Below are positions 1-5,345 of a stretch of DNA of 5,345 nt, one piece after another; the stretch's first letter is position 1; each line of letters begins with the position of its first letter. Under the pieces are notes generated by a model, which made no database searches, had not been told where the DNA came from, and saw only the letters and a list, made by a program, of their open reading frames with translations. The position numbers and the translations under genes were made by a program. Source of the DNA: Fidelibacterota bacterium UBA1611 (GTDB lineage: Bacteria; Fidelibacterota; Marinisomatia; Marinisomatales; UBA1611); contig DCMX01000184.1 of NCBI GenBank assembly GCA_002321855.1, positions 1-5,345 of the forward strand, given 5' to 3'.

Positions 1-958
1 ACAAGGTAAGTTATCTCCCACATTTCTTGGGCTGGCAGTGATCCAACTTTTAGAAAATCATTTTACAACCTTGGTCAGTAGGGAATTCACGGCAAAAATG
101 GAGGATGGATTGGATGAAATATCAAGAGGCGAGCGACAGGCTGTGCCTTTCATGGAAAAATTCTATTATGGTGGTGAAAGATTTACTGGGCTAGAAAAAA
201 TGCTTGAAGAAAAAGTGGATATTCCAGGAGCCTGTACCATTAATTTGCCAGAGGTCCTGGATGAAACGACGGAAGGAAGAATTGGTCGGTATGGACCATT
301 TCTTCGACGAAATGATGAGACCCGCTCCATACCAGAAAATCTATACCTTGGTGATCTGACAACTGATGTTATAGAAAAGATCTTTAAGGATGCTGGAGAA
401 GATATACCCATTGGTCTGGACCCAGAAACCAACCAGGATATTTGGATCAAGAAAGGACCCTATGGTCACTATGTACAGATTGGCGATACAAAAACTCGTA
501 AGGCAATACCCAAGGGAACACTACTCAATGAAGTGAACCTGGATCTTGCTCTACAACTATTGGCATTACCTCGGACTGTTGGAATCCATCCGGAAACAGG
601 GATCCCGATCATAGCTGATTATGGTCGGTATGGACCATACATTAAAATGGAAAGATCCAATGGAAAGCTAATTGGGGATATAACTCCATTAAATGTTACT
701 CTTGAGCAAGCGATAGACATATTGAAAGAACGCACCAAAGGAAGTAGCGAATTGCGGAAACTTGGCAATCATCCAGACACCGGTGAAGAATTAATACTCA
801 AAGACGGTCGTTACGGTCCCTATATTGCTGATGGGAAAGTGAATGCTTCCCTGAAGAATGACCATGACCCAGAAAGAATAACCCTGGATGAGGCAGTTGT
901 ACTTATAAATGCAAAAAGAGCTGCTCCTAAACGTCAGAGGCGAAAAAGAAAAAAATGA
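1..958 (+). CDS. topA: DNA topoisomerase I, C-terminal part (5'-truncated by window edge)
   Basis: Type IA topoisomerases relax negative supercoils in the cytoplasm by single-strand cleavage and passage. The frame is open from base 2 to a TGA at 956-958, giving 318 residues, so the gene enters from the left; the GTG at 38 is an internal valine, not a start. The first residues (LSPTFLGLAVIQLL, then FTAKMEDGLDEISRGE) match the conserved end of the topoisomerase IA core. After that come four topoisomerase C-terminal repeats centred on GRYGPF (284-301), GPYGHY (455-472), GRYGPY (623-640) and GRYGPY (806-823), two of them preceded by a PETG/PDTGE-type motif. The Toprim domain and catalytic tyrosine would lie upstream and are not seen. 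There is only one cysteine in the fragment (233-235), so the C4 zinc ribbons of E. coli TopA are absent. Ten of the last 14 residues are Lys or Arg, probably a DNA- or polymerase-contacting tail. The stop overlaps the next gene by 4 bases. The family call is secure. Confidence 0.95.
   Translation, partial: QGKLSPTFLGLAVIQLLENHFTTLVSREFTAKMEDGLDEISRGERQAVPFMEKFYYGGERFTGLEKMLEEKVDIPGACTINLPEVLDETTEGRIGRYGPFLRRNDETRSIPENLYLGDLTTDVIEKIFKDAGEDIPIGLDPETNQDIWIKKGPYGHYVQIGDTKTRKAIPKGTLLNEVNLDLALQLLALPRTVGIHPETGIPIIADYGRYGPYIKMERSNGKLIGDITPLNVTLEQAIDILKERTKGSSELRKLGNHPDTGEELILKDGRYGPYIADGKVNASLKNDHDPERITLDEAVVLINAKRAAPKRQRRKRKK
284..823 (+). other. Four topoisomerase C-terminal repeats (GRYGP-type) within topA
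   Basis: The same short glycine-rich turn (G-R/P-Y-G-P/H-Y/F) occurs four times in the topA frame, at 284-301, 455-472, 623-640 and 806-823, spaced 171, 168 and 183 bases apart (57, 56 and 61 codons). This is the signature of the Toprim_C_rpt domain family, which replaces or supplements zinc ribbons in many bacterial TopA proteins and binds single-stranded DNA. Copies 1 and 3 also share an exact 17-base DNA match (283-299 and 622-638). The second copy is the most degenerate. This is a protein-domain repeat, not a mobile or intergenic DNA repeat. Confidence 0.85.
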
Positions 959-1371
959 GACTGATGAATATTCTTTTTCTTTTTGGCTTTCTCTTTGCAG
1001 AACAAGATGTTGCTATGAATATTAAAAAGAGCTTGATGTCACCCTGTTGCTGGGCAGGGACTGTTTATGACCTTGATCATAACCCAGAAATGGAAGAACA
1101 GATCAAGACTTTTATTGATCAGGGTAAAAGTGAACAGGAGATAATCGATCATTATGTTGATCTATATGGAGAGCGTATCTTAGCAATTCCCATTGCAAAA
1201 GGATTTAATATTATGGTTTGGGTTGCCCCGATCATAGTGGGACTATTAGCTATTGGGATCCTTATCATCTATTTAAAATCTCCCCAAACAGAACCGGAGT
1301 CGGTAATTTTCACCTCGTCGGATATTCCTTTCGACGACGAGATCGAGCGCGAACTGAAAGAAATGGATTAA
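955..1371 (+). CDS. ccmH: CcmH/CycL-type cytochrome c maturation protein with vicinal CC motif
   Basis: The 138-residue product resembles CcmH, the System I thiol-oxidoreductase that keeps apocytochrome c haem-binding cysteines reduced on the periplasmic side of the inner membrane. Residues 1-15 form a short hydrophobic signal or anchor (NILFLFGFLFA). Residues 27-33 (LMSPCCW) sit where classical CcmH has LRCxxC. Residues 45-79 contain the helical part, with GKSEQEIIDHYVDLYGERIL matching the family's G-K-S-x-x-E-I ... YG signature. Residues 86-107 are a transmembrane helix, followed by an acidic tail ending ELKEMD. The length is normal for the family (roughly 120-160). The cysteines are adjacent (C31, C32) rather than CxxC. 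The ATG at 955 overlaps the topA TGA (ATGA), and AGAGG at 936-940 lies 14 bases upstream; a second ATG at 964 would remove only three residues. No other ccm gene is visible in the window. The family call is fairly sure, the exact chemistry less so. Confidence 0.8.
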   Translation: MRLMNILFLFGFLFAEQDVAMNIKKSLMSPCCWAGTVYDLDHNPEMEEQIKTFIDQGKSEQEIIDHYVDLYGERILAIPIAKGFNIMVWVAPIIVGLLAIGILIIYLKSPQTEPESVIFTSSDIPFDDEIERELKEMD

Positions 1372-1452
1372 ATATCATTAATGAATTTTTAACAAGTTTC
1401 TTAAGCCATCAGATTCACCAAAGCTTGAACTATCTTCCTTAGTTATTTGATC

Positions 1453-2778
1453 ATGGATAAGACCATTGAAAAAATTGTATCTCTTTGCAAACGCAGGGGT
1501 TTCATTTTTCAAAGTTCGGAGATCTATGGTGGTTTTGGGGCCGTTTATGATTATGGCCCATTAGGAATTGAACTAAAAAATAATATCTCTCAACTCTGGT
1601 GGCAAGAAATGACCCATGTTCATGAGAACATTGTTGGTTTAGATAGTGGAATCCTCATGCACCCTCGGACCTGGGAAGCGTCAGGACATGTGAGCGAATT
1701 TCATGATCCTCTTGTGGATTGTAAGCAGTGTAAAGCCAGATATCGGGCTGATGAGTTGACCACAAATACTGAAGATACAGATTGGGGTCAGGTAATATGC
1801 CCTAAGTGCGGTACAACTGGTAAAATGACATCACCCAGGCAGTTCAATCTCATGTTTGAAACACATGTTGGTCCTGTAGAAGGATCGAGCTCGGTCGCCT
1901 ATTTGCGACCGGAAACTGCCCAAGGTATCTATGTGAATTATCAACTGATCCAGGGAGCCATGCGAATGAAAATACCATTTGGAATCGCCCAGATCGGTAA
2001 AGCGTTTCGCAATGAGATCGTAGCACGTAACTTTATCTTTCGTACACGTGAATTTGAACAAATGGAAATGCAGTACTTTGTGAGACCAGGTTCGGATAAT
2101 AATGCCATGAAGGAATGGAAAGATAAACGATTCCGTTTTTATCCTGACAGCCTGGGAATCGATGAGGATAAGTTGCGTTTTCATGAACATGGTCCTGATG
2201 AACTGGCCCACTATGCAAAGGAGGCCTGGGATATAGAATATGAGTTCCCATTTGGCTGGGCAGAGGTCGAAGGTGTACATAATCGTACTGATTTCGACCT
2301 GGTCCGCCACGAGGAATTCTCCGGAAAAAACTTGAAATATTTCGATCAGCAGATCAATGAGCGTTTTCTTCCTTTTATCATTGAAACGTCTGCTGGTCTC
2401 AACCGCACTTTATTGGCAGTACTGGTCAACGCTTATTGGGAGGATACGGAGAACGATCGCACGGTCATGAGATTTCACCCCAGGATAGCACCAGTGAAAG
2501 CAGTCGTTTGCCCTTTGGTCAAAAAAGACGGTTTGCCTGAAAAAGCCCGCAATATCGTTGATCTTTTAAAGCCAAGATTCAAGGTACTTTACGATCAGCA
2601 AGGATCCATCGGTAAGCGTTATTACAGACAGGATGAGGCCGGCACTCCATTCGGTATCACTGTGGATCATCAAACGATCGAGGATGACACCGTAACACTT
2701 CGCTATCGGGACACCCAGCATCAGGACCGTGTTTCAATTGATAAGCTGTTAATGGCTATAGATGATAATATGACATAG
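1453..2778 (+). CDS. glyS: Glycine--tRNA ligase, single-chain class II (homodimer type)
   Basis: This enzyme attaches glycine to tRNA-Gly using ATP in the cytoplasm. It is the single-chain dimeric type (also called glyQS), not the alpha2beta2 type. Numbered from ATG 1453 (441 residues): residues 15-34 carry the N-terminal RRGFIFQSSEIYGG...YDYGPLG signature. Two CxxC pairs (C90/C93 and C116/C119) suggest a bound zinc. RPETAQG is at 152-158. Class II motif 2 is FRNEI (185-189) through R199-E-F-E-Q. Residues 269-287 (WAEVEGVHNRTDFDL) belong to the glycine pocket. Motif 3 is ETSAGLNR (311-318) with the ATP-binding arginine R318. Residues from about 346 form the anticodon-binding domain, with IGKRYYRQDEAGTPFG at 386-401. 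It is slightly shorter than most relatives (about 460-510). A TTG at 1447 could add two residues, but ATG 1453 is preferred. Neither has a Shine-Dalgarno sequence, and an in-frame stop lies at 1426-1428. Nothing essential appears to be missing. Confidence 0.96.
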   Translation: MDKTIEKIVSLCKRRGFIFQSSEIYGGFGAVYDYGPLGIELKNNISQLWWQEMTHVHENIVGLDSGILMHPRTWEASGHVSEFHDPLVDCKQCKARYRADELTTNTEDTDWGQVICPKCGTTGKMTSPRQFNLMFETHVGPVEGSSSVAYLRPETAQGIYVNYQLIQGAMRMKIPFGIAQIGKAFRNEIVARNFIFRTREFEQMEMQYFVRPGSDNNAMKEWKDKRFRFYPDSLGIDEDKLRFHEHGPDELAHYAKEAWDIEYEFPFGWAEVEGVHNRTDFDLVRHEEFSGKNLKYFDQQINERFLPFIIETSAGLNRTLLAVLVNAYWEDTENDRTVMRFHPRIAPVKAVVCPLVKKDGLPEKARNIVDLLKPRFKVLYDQQGSIGKRYYRQDEAGTPFGITVDHQTIEDDTVTLRYRDTQHQDRVSIDKLLMAIDDNMT

Positions 2779-2808
2779 GACGGATTCATTTCTATCCAAT
2801 TGTCCTTT
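2777..2808 (+). terminator. Possible weak intrinsic terminator after glyS
   Basis: AGGAC (2777-2781) can pair with GTCCT (2802-2806), and directly inside it GGAT (2782-2785) can pair with ATCC (2794-2797). This leaves an 8-base loop and a 4-base AATT bulge on the 3' side. Three T's (2806-2808) end the stem, followed by AATA rather than a full T run. It overlaps the glyS stop codon. Position and form suit transcription termination, but the bulge and short T tract make it weak. Confidence 0.35.
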
Positions 2809-2954
2809 AATACTTCAAGGATGTATCAAAGTTATAATTTGGTCAGCAATAATCCTGAAATATTATTCTATAAAAACAGTGATCTCGCATGATTTTATCG
2901 TAAACTATTGGAAATATAGATGATATAGGTCATTCCTTTTCAATAACATTTTTC

Positions 2955-2982
2955 TTGTTAACCTATTGTTCACGGATATACA
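2955..2982 (+). promoter_or_regulatory. Candidate promoter for the TonB-dependent receptor gene
   Basis: TTGTTA (2955-2960) and TATACA (2977-2982) are separated by 16 bases, each matching the sigma-70 consensus at four of six positions. The same stretch also fits the Bacteroidota housekeeping pattern approximately: TTG at 2955-2957, then 21 bases, then TACATTTA at 2979-2986, against TAnnTTTG. A start near 2990 would give a leader of about 70 bases. In an AT-rich region such matches arise easily by chance. Confidence 0.35.
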
Positions 2983-2992
2983 TTTAGGAAAC

Positions 2993-3028
2993 TTGCAAAA
3001 AGCACATACCAAAAAACTACTTTTGCAA
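2993..3028. repeat. Paired TTGCAA element in the receptor leader (direct and inverted repeat)
   Basis: TTGCAAAA (2993-3000) and TTTTGCAA (3021-3028) are perfect inverted repeats of 8 bases separated by 20 bases. Because TTGCAA is itself a palindrome, TTGCAAA also occurs as a direct repeat at 2993-2999 and 3023-3029, exactly 30 bases apart, close to three helical turns. It could be a DNA operator pair or an RNA hairpin in the 5' leader, ending 35 bases before the start codon. No regulator is identified from the sequence. Confidence 0.4.
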
Positions 3029-3051
3029 AGAAAAAAGTTCAAAAACAACAA

Positions 3052-3057
3052 AAGGAG
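3052..3057 (+). promoter_or_regulatory. Ribosome-binding site deciding the receptor start
   Basis: AAGGAG at 3052-3057 lies 6 bases before the ATG at 3064. It is the only strong Shine-Dalgarno sequence in the window, and it fixes the start of the receptor gene just ahead of a signal peptide. Confidence 0.8.
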
Positions 3058-3063
3058 AATAAA

Positions 3064-5345
3064 ATGAGAAATCTCTTAAGTGTTCTGATTATTCTATTAT
3101 CGTCTTTCCCCTTGTCCGCTCAATCTGTAGCTGGAACCGTCACAGATGCTGATGGAAATCCGCTTGCTGGAGCAAACGTGGAGGTGGAAGGAACAACATT
3201 AGGTAGTTCCACTAACACAAATGGGGCATACGTAATCGATGGGGTCACAGCTGGTTCCTACAGTGTTAAGGCATCTTACATTGGATACAGGTCCAAGAGT
3301 AGGACAGTTAATGTCAGTGAGAGTGGTGCAACACTGAATTTTTCATTGACATCGTCAGCATTGGCCGGTGCAGAAGTTTCAGTGATCGGTTCTCGTTTTT
3401 CTCACACAGCTGAAGAACAGGCAGTACCTGTCGATGTATTCACGGACCAGGATATTCGTCGAGCTGGTTATGCCGAAACAGCTCAAATAATCCAGGCTTT
3501 AGCTCCTTCATTTAATCTTCCAAGGACCTCCATCACTGATGGGTCTGATACGGTACGTCCTATGACACTTCGCGGGCTAAGCTCAGGGCAAGTATTGGTC
3601 CTGATAAATGGTAAACGCCGTCACACCACCGCATTGGTGCATGTGAATAACAGCCCCAGTCGCGGGGACACAGGTGTGGACCTGAATGCCATTCCGGCTG
3701 CTGCGATCGAGCGTATCGAGGTACTGCGTGATGGCGCCGCGGCTCAGTATGGTTCTGATGCTATTGCAGGAGTGATCAATATCATCCTGAAGAGTGGCAG
3801 CAGTGGAGGCTCATTCACAGCTCTCACAGGCTATAACAATCATGTTATTGATGCCATACCTGACGGGTATGATGTTTATGGATTCAGAAATGGCACTGAG
3901 TCTGAAATGTTTACATGGAATCCTTCAACAGATATTGCTTTCTCTCGTGATGCCGATGGTACACCCCATGGTATAGCCAGTAATAGTACGGACTATTTAA
4001 TGCAAGATGGCCTAGTAAGACAGTATCAGTTCAGTCATGGATTTGCCTTGGGTGATGAAGGTTCATTACTGATAGCTGCAGAATACCGCGACCGAGATTT
4101 TTCCACTCGAACCGGGGTTGAAGGCGAACAATATTATGAACCCAATTCAGATTATTGGTCCGATGATGAAGCTGAAGCTCAGCGTCTCCAAGCTGGAAGC
4201 AATTGGTTCATTGACCCATTCAGAATGATCTGGGGTGACCATTCCCAGGATAACCTGGGTTTCATGTTCAATGCTGATGTACCTGCTGGTGATAAACGGT
4301 ATTATGCCTTTGGTGGTTATACAAGCAGACATGGTGATACGGGATGCTTTACCCGCCAGCCTGATCAGGGAAACAAGGTTTGGCTCAGTTCGAATCCTAC
4401 TGGATTTGTGCCCCACATCCAGCCGGATGTGGAAGATTGGTCAAACGCTTTTGGTGTGGAAGGTGTCTACGGTAGCTGGGCTTACGATCTGAGTATGACA
4501 GCTGGATGGAATGACTTTCATTTCTTCATGAACAGCACGAATGCTTCCTATGGTCCTGAACAGCTGCGCAAATACGATATTGGCGGCTTTAACTTCTATC
4601 AGGAAACTTATAATGCCGATGGTACCACCAATTTGGGCGGTATCAACCTGGCCGCAGGAGCAGAAGTGCGGATTGAGAAGTTTCGTATCTATGCTGGTGA
4701 GACCGCTTCCTACGCTAATGGACAGGCTGGAACAAGCGTGGCCGGTTGGGATGCGGCCGAGACAGACTCCGCTGGGAACGTCACATACACAGGTCTAAAC
4801 TCCAGCACGGCTGGCTCCGGCTGTCAGTGCTTCAGTGGGTTCAAACCATCCAATGCCACAGCGACCCAGAATGCTGATCGCAGTGTGATGGCTGGTTATG
4901 TGGACACAGAATATGAACTCTTTGAAGGCCTACGGCTTGGTGCAGCAGCTCGTTTCGAAATGTATAATGATACACAGCAGGATGGCTCGGACAATAAATA
5001 TAACAGCTTTGCCGGGAAATTCAGTGCTCGCTATGAGTTGAGTGATGGTATCATTCTACGCATGGCTGCCAGCAATGGTTTTCGTGCCCCGGCACTTGCA
5101 CAGTCCTATCAGGCAAAGATCGCCACTAACTTTCTGCCTGATCCAGTAACAGGTGAGACCGTGGCCTTTGAGGTCGGTACATTTCCAGTGACCCATCCAT
5201 TTGCAAAAGCACTTGGTGCTGAACCCTTGGAACCAGAAAAATCTGTGAATCTCAGTGGTGGTGGATCCTTCACGTTTGGTGACCTCCGCCTGAATCTTGA
5301 TGCCTATTTGGTCACTATTACAGATCGCATTGTCCTGACCGGTAA
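3064..5345 (+). CDS. TonB-dependent outer-membrane receptor (3'-truncated by window edge)
   Basis: This is a gated outer-membrane beta-barrel that imports a ligand such as an iron chelate, cofactor or glycan, powered by TonB-ExbBD. The frame runs without a stop for 760 codons. Residues 1-19 are a Sec signal peptide (hydrophobic LLSVLIILLSSFPLSA, cleavage likely before Q20). Residues 21-97 form a carboxypeptidase-regulatory-like beta-sandwich (GTVTDADGNPLAGANV, then G-Y near 74). AEVSVIGSR (103-111) could be the TonB box. The plug spans about 112-243, with TLRGL at 168-172, VLVLINGKRRH at 177-187 and the typical plug end RDGAAAQYGSDAIAGVIN (222-239). The rest is barrel, with FRAPALAQ (673-680) and LEPEKS (722-727) as in the iron-complex receptor group. 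Relatives are usually about 900-1000 residues, so roughly 150-250 are missing. Three barrel cysteines occur (428, 587, 589). It has its own leader and good ribosome-binding site, so it is probably a separate unit from glyS. It lacks clear SusC-specific features, and the ligand cannot be told from sequence. Confidence 0.93.
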   Translation, partial: MRNLLSVLIILLSSFPLSAQSVAGTVTDADGNPLAGANVEVEGTTLGSSTNTNGAYVIDGVTAGSYSVKASYIGYRSKSRTVNVSESGATLNFSLTSSALAGAEVSVIGSRFSHTAEEQAVPVDVFTDQDIRRAGYAETAQIIQALAPSFNLPRTSITDGSDTVRPMTLRGLSSGQVLVLINGKRRHTTALVHVNNSPSRGDTGVDLNAIPAAAIERIEVLRDGAAAQYGSDAIAGVINIILKSGSSGGSFTALTGYNNHVIDAIPDGYDVYGFRNGTESEMFTWNPSTDIAFSRDADGTPHGIASNSTDYLMQDGLVRQYQFSHGFALGDEGSLLIAAEYRDRDFSTRTGVEGEQYYEPNSDYWSDDEAEAQRLQAGSNWFIDPFRMIWGDHSQDNLGFMFNADVPAGDKRYYAFGGYTSRHGDTGCFTRQPDQGNKVWLSSNPTGFVPHIQPDVEDWSNAFGVEGVYGSWAYDLSMTAGWNDFHFFMNSTNASYGPEQLRKYDIGGFNFYQETYNADGTTNLGGINLAAGAEVRIEKFRIYAGETASYANGQAGTSVAGWDAAETDSAGNVTYTGLNSSTAGSGCQCFSGFKPSNATATQNADRSVMAGYVDTEYELFEGLRLGAAARFEMYNDTQQDGSDNKYNSFAGKFSARYELSDGIILRMAASNGFRAPALAQSYQAKIATNFLPDPVTGETVAFEVGTFPVTHPFAKALGAEPLEPEKSVNLSGGGSFTFGDLRLNLDAYLVTITDRIVLTG

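Larger units (their letters stand above)
2779..3063. other. AT-rich intergenic region between glyS and the receptor gene
   Basis: These 285 bases hold no convincing coding frame on either strand and no recognisable tRNA, riboswitch or small-RNA signature. From left to right I see the weak hairpin after glyS, an all-AT inverted repeat (AATAAT 2848-2853 with ATTATT 2862-2867), a short ATGA-N6-TCAT dyad at 2920-2933, a candidate promoter at 2955-2982, and a very A-rich leader with a TTGCAA pair and a good ribosome-binding site. The arrangement fits a gene boundary with its own promoter for the downstream receptor. Confidence 0.6.

Noticed and set aside
38..40. GTG at 38 as the start of a complete 306-residue gene
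   Set aside because: The frame is open back to base 2, and the residues before it (LSPTFLGLA) are conserved topoisomerase sequence, so the valine is internal.
166..450. Antisense open frame of 94 codons inside topA
   Set aside because: Its sequence mirrors the topA codons, has no family resemblance and no ribosome-binding site; it is a shadow frame.
283..638. Exact 17-base repeat (283-299 and 622-638) that also holds an ATGGTC/GACCAT-like dyad
   Set aside because: Both copies encode the GRYGP turn of the topoisomerase repeat, so the DNA identity follows from the repeated protein motif.
1372..1452. T-box or other tRNA-sensing leader before glyS
   Set aside because: The gap is only 81 bases, with no T-box sequence and no terminator/antiterminator pair.
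1831..2310. Antisense open frame of 159 codons inside glyS
   Set aside because: It lies opposite the highly conserved motif 2 region of glyS, and its product has no recognisable domain; shadow frame.
2848..2867. AATAAT/ATTATT hairpin as a terminator or small RNA
   Set aside because: Six A-T pairs only, no G-C pair and no T tract; too weak to support a function.
2920..2933. ATGA-N6-TCAT dyad as a Fur box or other operator
   Set aside because: Only four bases per arm, and no match to the Fur GATAATGATAATC pattern; chance is likely in this AT-rich stretch.
3794..4798. Short open frames (3794-3976, 4147-4416 antisense, 4235-4492, 4541-4798) that could suggest small genes
   Set aside because: The receptor frame runs uninterrupted through all of them with coherent barrel sequence, so they are out-of-frame shadows.

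Overview
The window looks like ordinary chromosomal DNA from a Gram-negative bacterium. It carries an outer-membrane TonB-dependent receptor with a secretion signal and a carboxypeptidase-regulatory-like N-terminal domain, plus a System I cytochrome c maturation protein. That receptor architecture, moderate GC content, A-rich leaders with patchy Shine-Dalgarno use, and the single-chain class II glycyl-tRNA synthetase suggest the Bacteroidota / Fibrobacterota-Chlorobiota-Bacteroidota (FCB) side of the tree. A marine Marinimicrobia (SAR406)-, Ignavibacteria- or Calditrichota-like genome would fit. This is inference from protein style, and no marker here fixes the phylum.

Layout, all on the + strand: (1) 1-958 is the C-terminal part of DNA topoisomerase I (topA), entering from the left edge and ending in four topoisomerase C-terminal repeats and a very basic tail. 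(2) 955-1371 is a small membrane-anchored CcmH-type protein. Its start overlaps the topA stop by four bases (ATGA), so the two are probably translationally coupled. (3) 1453-2778 is a complete single-chain glycyl-tRNA synthetase, after an 81-base gap with no clear terminator, promoter or ribosome-binding site. (4) 2779-3063 is a 285-base AT-rich intergenic region with a weak possible terminator, a candidate promoter and an A-rich leader holding a paired TTGCAA element. (5) 3064 to the right edge is the first 760 codons of a TonB-dependent receptor, read without interruption and cut by the window end.

The first three genes are housekeeping or biogenesis functions (DNA supercoiling, cytochrome c maturation, tRNA charging) and may form one transcription unit. 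The receptor is most likely a separate, independently regulated gene for uptake of an unidentified ligand. I see no mobile element, CRISPR array, tRNA or rRNA gene, or phage gene, and no convincing new system. The points most worth checking are the vicinal-cysteine CcmH overlapping topA, the 30-base-spaced TTGCAAA pair in the receptor leader, and the CxC cysteine pair in the receptor barrel.
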